Of a stretch of DNA of 64,000 nucleotides, positions 1 through 8,506 are shown one piece after another; positions within the stretch are counted from its first letter, which is position 1; every line of letters begins with the position of its first letter. The stretch is from Palsa-892 sp963751615. GTDB lineage: Bacteria; Pseudomonadota; Alphaproteobacteria; Rhizobiales; Xanthobacteraceae. The notes beneath the pieces were generated by a model. The model was not told the origin of the DNA, searched no databases, and was given only the letters and a program-made list of their open reading frames with translations. The stretch lies in the NCBI GenBank assembly GCA_963751615.1, contig CAVVVG010000006.1, forward strand, positions 558,001-622,000, written 5' to 3'. The position numbers were made by a program, and so were the translations under genes.

Positions 1-419
1 AAAAGCACACGATACAGATTCGGTCTTTTAGTCTGTGGCTTTGTTCGGGCGATTACAGCCGTGCCGGTACCGTCGTCGTCTGGGCGCTTTCGGTTAGCGC
101 CACCCCCGCCCAGCCGCGGCAGCGTCAAACTCTGCAACGCAAGAAACGTCCCGTTGTTTAATCGCATTAGGCCCAATACCCTGCTCCGCGGACCCAAAAG
201 CCCTTACGCTGCGATGCAGCGATAGCCTCACAATATAGGCCAGAGATGGAATTTGGGCCAGTCAGCGAGCAAAATATGGTGATTTCGAGTGATTCAACAA
301 GGCCATTTTTAACTCTGCCCCAGCTTGCCTGCCGATGCCCTTAAATCTCACCTCTGGACGCAAGGTTTAGGCAAGAAGGTTCCGCGCACCCTTCTCCAAT
401 TAAAAAAATGGAGACGACC
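1..419. other. Intergenic region, no gene seen
   Basis: I see no convincing reading frame, RNA gene or repeat here. The last 30 bases hold the leader of the TadG-like gene; the GGAG that serves it lies at 409-412, just inside an upstream in-frame ATG at 408. Confidence 0.6.
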
Positions 420-1778
420 ATGCGCGGCTTGTCGATCCTCCGCCGCTTTACTTCTGATCGCAAAGGAAACATCGCGATCCTGTTCGGTCTCGCGGTGATT
501 CCCATCGTAGGAGCGATGGGCGTTGCCGTTGATTATAGCCTCGCCAATGCCGGCCGAACAGCGATGCAGGCTGCGCTCGATAATACCGCGCTCTCGCTCT
601 CAAAAATGATGCCGCTCACGCAGGGACAGCTTGATGATTACGGCTGGAAAATTTTCCAAGGAAATTTGGGCCCTCACACTCCACTCGTTATCAAACAGTC
701 CGATCTCGTTATCACACCGACCACGGGCAAGTTATCACTACAGCTCAATAGTCAATATCCGATCCGAATGGCAGGAGTTCTCAGCAAATATATGCCTTTA
801 ACCATTCCGATCGGATCGCAAACGGAGGTGGTGTGGGGAGATACTAGGCTGCGTGTTGCGCTCGTGCTCGATAATACCGGGTCGATGTCGCAGGCTGGCA
901 AAATTAGTGCGCTGCAGACCGCCACCACGAACCTGCTGACCACGCTTCAGAATGTCGCAACACACAACGGCGACATTTATGTCTCGATCATTCCATTCGT
1001 CAATGATGTCAATGTGGGCGCCAGCAACTATTCGCAAAACTGGATTGATTGGACGAGTTGGAATGCAAATAACGGTACATGCAGCAATCATAATTATACG
1101 ACGCAGAGTAGCTGCACGTCGCACAACAAGGTCTGGACTCATTCCAATCATAATACCTGGAACGGTTGTGTAACCGACCGCGGTAATTCATCTGGCCCGA
1201 GCGCCCAAAACTATGATCAGAATGTGACCACGCCGGTCGCCGGCGTTACAGCGAGCTTGTTCCCCGCTGAGCAGAATTCTACTTGCCCGCAGCAAATGAT
1301 GGAACTCAGCTACGATTGGTCGACGTTAAAAAACCTAGTCAACCAGATGTCTCCTGGCGGTAGTACGAACCAACCAATCGGTCTTGTCTGGGGATGGCAA
1401 TCGCTGGTAGGCGGCGGACCGCTTACAGCGCCGCCCATGGACCCGAATTTCCAGTACACTCAGGTGATCATTTTGCTGAGCGATGGCTTGAATACCCAGG
1501 ACCGCTGGTACGGCAACGGTTCCAACGTTTCCACGCAAGTAGACAGCCGGATGTATGACCCGAACAACAACGGGGCCGGCACTTGCAAGAACATCAAGGA
1601 TGCCGGCATTAAGATCTACACCGTCCAAGTCAATACTGGCGGCGACCCAACGTCCACACTACTACAGAATTGTGCTACCGACCTGACCATGTTCTTCATG
1701 CTCACGTCAGCAGACCAAATCGTGACAACCTTCAATCAAATTGCAGTTGCCTTGGCCAATCTGCATATTTCGAAATGA
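420..1778 (+). CDS. TadG-like pilus-assembly protein with VWA domain
   Basis: Predicted 452-residue envelope protein of the TadE/TadG type. After a basic N-terminus comes a hydrophobic segment (about residues 17-40) of the form GNIAILFGLAVIPIVGAMG followed by a VDYS motif, typical of TadE/TadG-like pseudopilin anchors. A von Willebrand A domain starts near residue 146 and carries the MIDAS signature DNTGS at about residue 151; a second conserved patch, ILLSDGLN, lies near residue 350. Between them is a long Asn/Thr/Ser-rich region with several Cys, presumably extracytoplasmic with disulfides. I prefer ATG 420 over the in-frame ATG at 408 because GGAG sits 6 bases before it. No other tad genes are in the window, so it is an orphan here; a general adhesion or surface role is inferred. 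Confidence 0.8.
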   Translation: MRGLSILRRFTSDRKGNIAILFGLAVIPIVGAMGVAVDYSLANAGRTAMQAALDNTALSLSKMMPLTQGQLDDYGWKIFQGNLGPHTPLVIKQSDLVITPTTGKLSLQLNSQYPIRMAGVLSKYMPLTIPIGSQTEVVWGDTRLRVALVLDNTGSMSQAGKISALQTATTNLLTTLQNVATHNGDIYVSIIPFVNDVNVGASNYSQNWIDWTSWNANNGTCSNHNYTTQSSCTSHNKVWTHSNHNTWNGCVTDRGNSSGPSAQNYDQNVTTPVAGVTASLFPAEQNSTCPQQMMELSYDWSTLKNLVNQMSPGGSTNQPIGLVWGWQSLVGGGPLTAPPMDPNFQYTQVIILLSDGLNTQDRWYGNGSNVSTQVDSRMYDPNNNGAGTCKNIKDAGIKIYTVQVNTGGDPTSTLLQNCATDLTMFFMLTSADQIVTTFNQIAVALANLHISK

Positions 1779-1852
1779 ATTTGCTCTGAAATGCGATTTA
1801 CGGTTCTTAAAAAAAACGGGTAATTATTGAACTGAACTCTTTTTTCCATTCA

Positions 1853-1881
1853 GAAAACAAAGGCCCGGCGAAAGCCGGGCC
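1853..1881 (-). terminator. Rho-independent terminator of the phasin gene
   Basis: GGCCCGGC, a GAAA tetraloop and GCCGGGCC form a perfect 8-bp stem at 1862-1881. Read on the minus strand it is followed by TTTGTTTT, so it suits the phasin transcript, ending about 30 bases after its stop codon. Confidence 0.85.
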
Positions 1882-1912
1882 AACGTTCTTACTAAACTGA
1901 ACTTGTTTCGAG

Positions 1913-2242
1913 TTACTTCGTCTTCGAAATCGCAACTTCAATCGGCTTGTAGGTTTCTTTGGCGAGATCAGCATAAAGTTCGCCGATTTTCTTCGATTCA
2001 GCCACAAAACCTTCGTAAGCAGTCTTGAAGAATTCGGTCTGGGTCTCGATCGCCTTATCGAGAGTCTTCGCGCCGAAGAGCTTCTCGAGTGCAGCCGTGC
2101 CCTGTTCAAACGATTTCTTCTGATAGTCAGCGAACTCAACCGCGATCGCCTGTACGCCTTTCGAGACTGTGTTGAAGCCTTTCAATGCAATGTCGGTATT
2201 TTCTTTGCTGATTTTCTGTAAGTCCTCGAAGTTTTGAAACAT
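1913..2242 (-). CDS. Phasin family protein
   Basis: A 109-residue, highly charged, all-helical protein that starts MFQNFEDLQKISKENTD and has the conserved phasin block around VEFADYQKKSFEQG (residues about 35-50). Phasins coat polyhydroxyalkanoate granules, so the cell probably stores PHA; no pha synthesis genes are in this window. An in-frame ATG lies 4 codons upstream (2254), but GGAG sits 6 bases before the ATG at 2242, so the shorter form is preferred. The gene has its own strong promoter, operator-like palindromes and terminator, and is thus a single-gene unit. Confidence 0.88.
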   Translation of the reverse strand: MFQNFEDLQKISKENTDIALKGFNTVSKGVQAIAVEFADYQKKSFEQGTAALEKLFGAKTLDKAIETQTEFFKTAYEGFVAESKKIGELYADLAKETYKPIEVAISKTK

Positions 2243-2331
2243 GATAGTCTCCATTTACGCCACTTTCGGACCTCTGGCGGCGTCTGTAAGGGGTTGCCTG
2301 AATGAACGGCATGTCCATACCGTCCTTTAAC

Positions 2332-2360
2332 TATATAGTGCACTGCAACATTAAAGTCAA
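2332..2360 (-). promoter_or_regulatory. Sigma-70-type promoter of the phasin gene
   Basis: On the minus strand TTGACT (2355-2360) and TATATA (2332-2337) are separated by exactly 17 bases, a near-consensus housekeeping promoter. Expected transcription start is about 2325, leaving a leader of roughly 80 bases before the phasin ATG. Confidence 0.75.
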
Positions 2361-2378
2361 CAAAAATTTTGCAGCGCA
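2339..2378. promoter_or_regulatory. Pair of TGC-N3-GCA palindromes, possible PhaR operator
   Basis: TGCACTGCA (2339-2347) lies between the -10 and -35 boxes and TGCAGCGCA (2370-2378) lies just upstream of the -35 box. Both are TGC-N3-GCA inverted repeats with centres 31 bp apart, about three helical turns. PhaR repressors of phasin genes are known to bind TGC/GCA palindromes; assignment to PhaR here is inference from position and motif. Confidence 0.5.
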
Positions 2379-2565
2379 CCATTATTTTTCGCATCTTTCG
2401 GCTAAGTTCTTGCCCTCTTAACGCTTTTCTAATGGCAAACTCCGTATTTTGGACCCTTGGATGCCTACTTTGGCAGCCATCGTGAGCTTCTTTCTGGCAC
2501 GGAAGATCTCGCGCAATACGAGATATTGGGCCGTATTGGCCGCTTTAGGGAATACGGGTTTGCGT

Positions 2566-4245
2566 ATGTTGCAAATGCGGAGGGGAGCGCTGGGTTATCC
2601 GCGGCATGTGGCGGCGATTGCTTCAATCGCCCTAATTGCATTTCTCCACAGCACATTTGATGCCGACGCGCGCTCGCGCAGAGCTCGCAACCATGGTCGC
2701 GCTACAAATGCCAATATTCAATCCGAAAGCGGTTGGCGTGAAGGTTTTGCTTCGCTCGTCGTCGACGCCAAGACCGGAAAAGTGCTCGAGGAAACCAACG
2801 CGGATAAGCCTCGTCACCCCGCATCCCTCACCAAAATTATGACACTCTACATGCTCTTTGAGCAAATCGACGCGGGTCGCATCAATCTCGATTCAAAAAT
2901 CACTATTTCCAAAAAAGCCGCGGAACAGGCGCCTTCCAAGCTCGACCTCCAAGCCGGTGAAAAAATTGAAGTTGAAGAGGCAATCAAGGCGATCGTTACG
3001 CGATCTGCGAACGACGTTGCCTGCGCGATCGGCGAAGCTATTTCGGGAAGCGAGGAGGTTTTCGCCGCCAACATGACGCGCAAAGCTCGCGCCCTCGGGA
3101 TGAACAATACGACGTTTCGCAATGCTTCCGGCCTTCCTGACAAGGAGCAGATCACTACCGCACGTGACCTCGCAACCCTTGGCCGCGCGATTCAGGATCG
3201 CTTTCCGCGGCTCTACCGTTTCTTCTCACTTAAAACTTTCATCTGGCGCGGTACTCAAATCGCTAATCACAACCGTCTGATCAATCATGAAGGTGTTGAC
3301 GGCATCAAGACTGGTTATACGCGCGCTTCCGGCTTTAACCTTGTCACGAGCATCAAGAAAAATAATCGTTCTATTGTGGCCGTGGTGCTAGGCGGCCGCA
3401 GTGCGAGCGCCCGCGATGAACACATGCGGGACCTGCTCAATCAATATTTGCCAAAGGCATATGCAGGCGAACGCAACGCACCGGCGATCGTGGAAGCTCC
3501 AGCGACACCCATTCGCGTTGCGGCCACTCCTATGCCACGTCCCATACCCGGTTCGCGCGAGCCCATCAAACCAAATCCAGTACGCACGGTCGCTCTCAAG
3601 AAAGAGGGGCAGGCTCAGATAATTACAATAGAACCGAACAGCGGCGTTCTTGGCACGCTAACAATGGGCCCATTTGGCGATGTGAGCGCCGGTCCACCTC
3701 AGCCACTACAGATAACAGCTTATGCCGCAAACAGTATGGCTCCCTCTTCGTCCACTTCGCATCTTGGTGCGCTACCGAATCAGCCAACGAAAACTGCGCC
3801 GATTGATGCGCCTGTGGTAGAAGCTAAACCTGCCGTAGCGTCTTCGTCTTTCGCCCAGCAAACGCTTGTGGTCGCATCCGTAGGGCCGATTGCGCCTTTG
3901 CCACTTCAACCGCCTTCAACGCCAAAGCCAGCAGTCGCACAGCCTTCCGACACTACGCCGGCTGTGCAAGCAACCCCCGCACTAATGACGGCCGCCCGAG
4001 CCGGCTGGCATATCCAGATCGGCGCCTATACGGGCGAACAGGAAGCGCAAAACAAATTGCAGGCTGCCCGAGCAAAGCTCGGCGGCATGTTGTCTAACGT
4101 TCAGTCCTACACTGAGAAAACTCTTAAAGGCTCGGCTGAATATTTCCGCGCACGTTTTGCCGGCTTCCATGACGAGGCGGAGGCGCGAAAAGCCTGCGAT
4201 GCGCTGAAACGAAACGACTTTTCGTGCATACCGGTAAAAAACTGA
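2566..4245 (+). CDS. dacF: D-alanyl-D-alanine carboxypeptidase with C-terminal SPOR domain (DacF type)
   Basis: Low-molecular-weight penicillin-binding protein that trims the terminal D-Ala of peptidoglycan pentapeptides in the periplasm. The three active-site motifs are SLTK, SAN and KTG, at about residues 87, 147 and 248 from this start. A signal peptide or anchor (AAIASIALIAFLHSTF) precedes the catalytic domain. After a long Pro/Ala-rich linker, the last 80 residues (from WHIQIGAYT) form a SPOR domain, which binds denuded septal glycan. The start is uncertain: the frame opens with TTG at 2449 and has ATG at 2461, 2566 and 2575; 2566 gives a normal signal peptide. Total length is typical of rhizobial DacF. 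Confidence 0.88.
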   Translation: MLQMRRGALGYPRHVAAIASIALIAFLHSTFDADARSRRARNHGRATNANIQSESGWREGFASLVVDAKTGKVLEETNADKPRHPASLTKIMTLYMLFEQIDAGRINLDSKITISKKAAEQAPSKLDLQAGEKIEVEEAIKAIVTRSANDVACAIGEAISGSEEVFAANMTRKARALGMNNTTFRNASGLPDKEQITTARDLATLGRAIQDRFPRLYRFFSLKTFIWRGTQIANHNRLINHEGVDGIKTGYTRASGFNLVTSIKKNNRSIVAVVLGGRSASARDEHMRDLLNQYLPKAYAGERNAPAIVEAPATPIRVAATPMPRPIPGSREPIKPNPVRTVALKKEGQAQIITIEPNSGVLGTLTMGPFGDVSAGPPQPLQITAYAANSMAPSSSTSHLGALPNQPTKTAPIDAPVVEAKPAVASSSFAQQTLVVASVGPIAPLPLQPPSTPKPAVAQPSDTTPAVQATPALMTAARAGWHIQIGAYTGEQEAQNKLQAARAKLGGMLSNVQSYTEKTLKGSAEYFRARFAGFHDEAEARKACDALKRNDFSCIPVKN

Positions 4246-4288
4246 AGAAACAGGGAAGTGTCGTAACCGCGTTTTTGTTGTGTTGGAG

Positions 4289-4990
4289 TTAGTTATGGCT
4301 ACGAAGAAGGACTTCCTTCGCCTCGTTGACACGGGCCGCGAGATACGTCGACCCACCCTGGTCGGGGTGGAGTTTTTTCATGAGCGTGCGGTGCGCCCGG
4401 CTTATCTCGACCGCGCTCGCACCTGGTTCAACCCCGAGGATTTGACACGCCTCTTTCTCGGACATCGGGCCCTTGCTCGGCGCCTCGCGCGCCCCAGAAC
4501 CCACGTCTTCTTGGACGTGTTCACGCCAACCGGCGTCCCGGCGGTCCAGATAAGCTTCGAGTAACGCCTGGCTCTCATCATCAAGCTCAGGCCGTACCGA
4601 TAGGAGCGCGTTGAGATCCAACGCCTCCAAGGTTACACCGGAATATTTCCCCGCGATAAACCTGCCGCGCATCTCGCCGCTGTCGTGATCGAGCTCCATC
4701 TCAATTGCATCGGATCGTACTTGCGATGTCTGGCCGCTCGAACGTTGCGTGCGGGCACCGAAGCTCGCGGGACCTGGGAGCAGATTGAGTAAGCCCAGCC
4801 CTAAAAATCCGAGCGGAATTGCCATTGCGAAACGGCCAGTCGCAGTGAGAACAGCCGCCCCTGCCAGTGCGGCAACACCACCACCGCGTCGAAAGTGTTT
4901 TACCAATAAGTGCGGATCAGAATTCGCAAGCACGCGCGCCGCGAAAAGCATAAAAATCAGCAAAGCTATTCCAAGAAGAAGCGCTGCCAT
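4289..4990 (-). CDS. Membrane-anchored J-domain protein
   Basis: 233 residues. The N-terminus holds two hydrophobic segments (about residues 2-20 and 36-72). The C-terminal 60 residues form a J domain with the invariant HPD (in KKLHPDQGGS) and the helix that follows (YLAARVNEAKEVLL). This Tim14/Pam18-like layout, with a membrane anchor at the N-terminus and the J domain at the extreme C-terminus, suggests recruitment of DnaK to a membrane site. Its ATG follows the TGA of the upstream VWA gene after one base, so the two are translationally coupled. The client is unknown. Confidence 0.82.
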   Translation of the reverse strand: MAALLLGIALLIFMLFAARVLANSDPHLLVKHFRRGGGVAALAGAAVLTATGRFAMAIPLGFLGLGLLNLLPGPASFGARTQRSSGQTSQVRSDAIEMELDHDSGEMRGRFIAGKYSGVTLEALDLNALLSVRPELDDESQALLEAYLDRRDAGWREHVQEDVGSGAREAPSKGPMSEKEACQILGVEPGASAVEISRAHRTLMKKLHPDQGGSTYLAARVNEAKEVLLRSHN

Positions 4991-4991
4991 G

Positions 4992-5738
4992 TCACTTCCT
5001 TATTTGGTCGAGAAGGCGCACTGCACCCCCGCCGCCCTTGCGCTTTGAAAGATCGGCAAGCGCCATTCGTCCACCCGCAGCAAATGCTGCCGCAGCACGC
5101 AGCAACTCTCGTAATTGATGAGCCGCTCCGGCATCGAATGGGCACCACGCACCATTGGTCAGCCGCGCCACTTCTCGGTACGCCCGTTCCGCGACTGGAT
5201 CACTGCCCTCTTGAAACATAAAGGCAGGCACGCCAAGCAAACCGAGTTCGCCAGCGGCGGCGCAAATTTCGTCGATCGCTTCCTCCATGCAATCGCCAAC
5301 GAAAACGAGCGCATTCACTTTCCGCATCTTGGTTTCTTTGCGCACATGTTCCAATACGCGGCCAATCTGCGTATGACCGCCGCGACAATCAATCTTCTCC
5401 ATCAAACCAGCCAGATGTTTTGGATCGGCAACCCAATTCGAGGCTGCACATTCAGAGACACCGCGATAGTAAATGAGCTGCACATCGAGACCACCAATCG
5501 CAGCGGCCTCGTCAAACATTTCGGATTGCAGTCCGCAAGCCAAATCCCACGTTGGCTGACGGCTCATGGTTGCGTCGAGCGCAAACACAAGCCGCCCTCG
5601 TTTTCCGTCCAGACGCGGACCTAACGTCTTGGCACGCGCCAAGAAAGCATCGATTTCGGTACGATCCGAAACCTTCTTCGCGACCCGTTGTTCCGCGCTA
5701 GTCGCCGGGGAACGCGAACTATCGCCGTTCTTCGCCAT
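4992..5738 (-). CDS. VWA-domain-like cytoplasmic protein
   Basis: 248 residues with no signal peptide. A basic N-terminal stretch of about 45 residues precedes a VWA-like fold that opens with LVFALDATMS, so the usual DxSxS metal site reads DATMS; further blocks are VNALVFVGDCMEE and LGVPAFMFQEG. The C-terminus is Ala-rich. It is coupled to the J-domain gene downstream and lies about 90 bases after mipZ. Metal binding is plausible but the site is not fully canonical. The function is unknown; its neighbours suggest a role with a chaperone and with division-site control. Confidence 0.75.
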   Translation of the reverse strand: MAKNGDSSRSPATSAEQRVAKKVSDRTEIDAFLARAKTLGPRLDGKRGRLVFALDATMSRQPTWDLACGLQSEMFDEAAAIGGLDVQLIYYRGVSECAASNWVADPKHLAGLMEKIDCRGGHTQIGRVLEHVRKETKMRKVNALVFVGDCMEEAIDEICAAAGELGLLGVPAFMFQEGSDPVAERAYREVARLTNGAWCPFDAGAAHQLRELLRAAAAFAAGGRMALADLSKRKGGGGAVRLLDQIRK

Positions 5739-5830
5739 CCAAAAAACCCTAATGCGGCAGGATAGGCTGCCGACCTAATGCTATCAGATTGGGGCTTTTG
5801 CGGCTTTGTGCAAGCTGCCTCGCACAAGCC

Positions 5831-6778
5831 CTATTCAGCGATGAGCTCGCTGCCGTCGAGTGGACGGCGACAGGATCGAAACCATTCCGCACGGGCGGCC
5901 GCACGCCGCTTGCCGCGCTCGTCGATCGGAAGGCGCAGCGTATTAAAGAAGCGGGTTACTTCTTCACTCGCAATTTGATGGGACTGCGTTGGCTTAACCC
6001 CAAGCGTGCGCTCCGACAACGTATCCAGCACGGTCAATCCGCGCGGAAACATTTCACGATAAACGACACGCTCGGTAAAACCATCAGCTTGCCGAAACAA
6101 CATTCGGCGTGAGAGATCCTGCAGACCTTCGGCAATGTTTCGCCCATTGCGGGTTTCAAGCTGGCCCATACGGTTTCGCATTACGATCCAATCAGTATCG
6201 TTATCCTCAACAAGCCGCCGCTGACGCCGCGCATCACGCACCATCTCGGAATAATGACTTGTGCCCGTTACTTCAAAGCTTTCGGGATCGACACTCGCAA
6301 ACACATCGAAATCGACATAGCTGTCGTTCAGCGGTGTAATCAAAGTATCAGCCATCGCGTGAGCGAGGCGCATGAGGAAATTGTCGGAAGCTGGTGTATC
6401 GATTACGACAAAATCATGGGTATTTTCGACCGCCGTAATAGCCGTAGCAAAACCCGCAAATTCAGCAGCTTCGTTTTCATCGACATTGCGCGTATTTGCG
6501 CGGTCAATAACGTAATGATCGGGCAATTCGAGGCGGATACCGGTTTTCTTCACCCAGGCTTTCCGATTTGAGATATAGCGCGCAAGGCTTTTTTGACGAC
6601 TATCGATGTCGATCGCGGCTACGCGTTGGCCGGCCTTCAAAAGCGCGACGATAACGTGCATTGCCGTTGTCGTTTTTCCCGAGCCACCCTTCTCGTTGGC
6701 AATCACAATAACATGCGAAGACCGTAAGACCCTCGCTTTACCAACGGCACTCAGAAACGCCTGACTCTCGATACGCAT
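5831..6778 (-). CDS. mipZ: Division-plane positioning ATPase MipZ (ParA family)
   Basis: The deviant Walker A motif KGGSGKTT follows VIVIANE, the form seen in MipZ. The block LITPLNDSYVDFDVFASVDP and the segment VYREMFPRGLTVLD match MipZ much better than chromosome-partition ParA. MipZ forms a polar gradient on DNA with ParB and blocks FtsZ assembly away from midcell. I chose ATG 6778 (315 residues) because GAGG lies 8 bases upstream; an ATG at 6817 would add 13 residues and lacks a ribosome site. It is transcribed away from panC and towards the VWA and J-domain genes. Confidence 0.88.
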   Translation of the reverse strand: MRIESQAFLSAVGKARVLRSSHVIVIANEKGGSGKTTTAMHVIVALLKAGQRVAAIDIDSRQKSLARYISNRKAWVKKTGIRLELPDHYVIDRANTRNVDENEAAEFAGFATAITAVENTHDFVVIDTPASDNFLMRLAHAMADTLITPLNDSYVDFDVFASVDPESFEVTGTSHYSEMVRDARRQRRLVEDNDTDWIVMRNRMGQLETRNGRNIAEGLQDLSRRMLFRQADGFTERVVYREMFPRGLTVLDTLSERTLGVKPTQSHQIASEEVTRFFNTLRLPIDERGKRRAAARAEWFRSCRRPLDGSELIAE

Positions 6779-6975
6779 CGTACAAACCTCGAACCTCGAA
6801 AGGTCCTTCGCGATCATTGTGCAAATCGAAAGTCCACAGCGTCAAGCATGAATCGCATCATTGACCTCTCCTGCGACGTTTTTTTTCTTTGGTTATATCT
6901 GTCACCGATTGGCCACACTCGCGAGCATCTGTTAGGCTCCCGCTTTTCCCGGATCACAAGAAATTGGAGGCGGGA

Positions 6976-7848
6976 ATGGCCTCCGGGCCGCGCATCGTTC
7001 GCACGGTAAAGGCACTGCGAACGGCAGTTGCCGCATTGCGGAGCCGCCGCCGTATCCTGGCCCTGGTGCCCACCATGGGCGCCCTCCATGAGGGTCATAT
7101 TTCATTGATCCGTATTGCCCACAGAAAAGCCGATCTGGTGGCGGCCTCCATTTTTGTCAATCCGACCCAGTTTGCGCCCAACGAGGATTTCAGGCGTTAT
7201 CCACGCACCTGGAAAGCCGATATTGCTGCATTGCGCCGCGAAACAATCGACCTCGTCTTCGCGCCCGATATTAAGGAAATTTATCCGGAAGGATTTTCGA
7301 CACGTATTTCCCCGAAGGGACCCGCACTTGCCGACTTAGAAGACAAGTTCCGCCCGCATTTCTTCGAAGGCGTCGCGACGGTCGTGGCAAAACTTCTGAT
7401 TGAAGCCATGCCCGATATCGCGATTTTCGGAGAGAAAGACTACCAGCAACTTCTTGTAATCCGGAGAATAACTCGTGATCTCGACTTGCCGGTGAAAATC
7501 GTCGGCGCCCCGATTGTGCGAGAACATGATGGTCTCGCCCTTTCCTCTCGCAATATCTATTTATCGCCTGCCGAGCGCACGAATGCCCCAATTCTCTACC
7601 AAACGCTGAAAGATAGCGCTTCTGCAATCAGCAAGGGAGAACGCATTGGCAAAGCGATCGCAGAAGCCAAAGCAAAAATCGAAAACACGGGCTTTGCTGT
7701 CGATTATCTGGAAGCACGAAACGCGGAAACGCTTGCGCCTATTAATTATGCAACCGAAGGCCCAATTCGCCTGCTCGTCGCCGCGAAGATTGGAAGCACA
7801 CGATTAATTGACAATATTGGCGTGCCAATTAAACGGATCGGTAAATAA
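6976..7848 (+). CDS. panC: Pantothenate synthetase
   Basis: ATP-dependent ligation of pantoate and beta-alanine, the last step of vitamin B5 synthesis. The motifs PTMGALHEGH (with the HIGH-type active-site His), FVNPTQF, IFGEKDYQQL and LSSRNIYLS are all present. The start at 6976 gives 290 residues, the usual family size, and GGAGG lies 6 bases before it; an upstream in-frame GTG at 6889 is less likely. A panE-like reductase gene lies far away in the window at 48 kb; panB is not present. Confidence 0.95.
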   Translation: MASGPRIVRTVKALRTAVAALRSRRRILALVPTMGALHEGHISLIRIAHRKADLVAASIFVNPTQFAPNEDFRRYPRTWKADIAALRRETIDLVFAPDIKEIYPEGFSTRISPKGPALADLEDKFRPHFFEGVATVVAKLLIEAMPDIAIFGEKDYQQLLVIRRITRDLDLPVKIVGAPIVREHDGLALSSRNIYLSPAERTNAPILYQTLKDSASAISKGERIGKAIAEAKAKIENTGFAVDYLEARNAETLAPINYATEGPIRLLVAAKIGSTRLIDNIGVPIKRIGK

Positions 7849-8068
7849 ATAAAAAAGATTATGCCAAATAACAATACCGTCACTGATCCCACGGTCAGCA
7901 TATAGAGCGTGTTCTCGTCCATCAAATCGACGCAAGCTTTTGAAGGTGGCAGCACTTTTTTGCGGGTGACTTTTTCCGATGGCACCGATTAAAATAGACT
8001 GCCGCACATCCTTCTTGAAATGTTGCCACGGATAACCGTTACCTGCGCCATAAGTTCCTATGCGTCGA

Positions 8069-8506
8069 CTAAAGTAGTCCGAGTTCCCTCAACTCTCGTC
8101 TAAGGTTTTCAGGTAGTTCCGTGAGCCCTTTGCCGGCTTTGTGGAGATCAGGCGGCGCTTCGCCAGCCGGCAAATAACGCCAGCCCTGGAATGCAGCCCG
8201 CGGTTTTGGCACCACCGGAACCACTTTCCCATCCATCACGATCCGGCAGCGTTTAATTCCTTCCTTGTCCACAAAGGGGCGCAAATCGATCAACTTTTCA
8301 CGACATGCAATCTCGCCACGAATCACCCAATAGAGTGAGCCGCCATCGAGGATCTCGTCTTTTCGGGTAGGCATCATTCGTGTTGTATGGATGTGCTCAG
8401 GCGGCTGCTTTTTAAAACGCTTTTCACGTAGCCTTTGCGCGATCCATTCTTTCAAGTCGCTGATCGAGTCAACTCCGACGCAGAGCTTGATAAGATGAAG
8501 CGTCAT
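8069..8506 (-). CDS. DUF1489 family protein
   Basis: 145 residues, cytoplasmic, matching the alphaproteobacterial DUF1489 family: N-terminal LHLIKLCVGVDS, central YWVIRGEIACRE and C-terminal FQGWRYLPAGEAPPDL. Its ATG overlaps the TGA of mccA by four bases, so it is translated from the same message. The function is unknown. The 220 bases between its stop and panC hold no convincing gene. Confidence 0.85.
   Translation of the reverse strand: MTLHLIKLCVGVDSISDLKEWIAQRLREKRFKKQPPEHIHTTRMMPTRKDEILDGGSLYWVIRGEIACREKLIDLRPFVDKEGIKRCRIVMDGKVVPVVPKPRAAFQGWRYLPAGEAPPDLHKAGKGLTELPENLRRELRELGLL

Noticed and set aside
7746..7985. Minus-strand frame of 79 codons with a hydrophobic stretch (TLYMLTVGSVTVLLFGIIFF)
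   Set aside because: It overlaps the conserved 3' end of panC by about 100 bases and has no ribosome site; a start at 7922 within it also lacks one. Possibly a small membrane protein but not supported.
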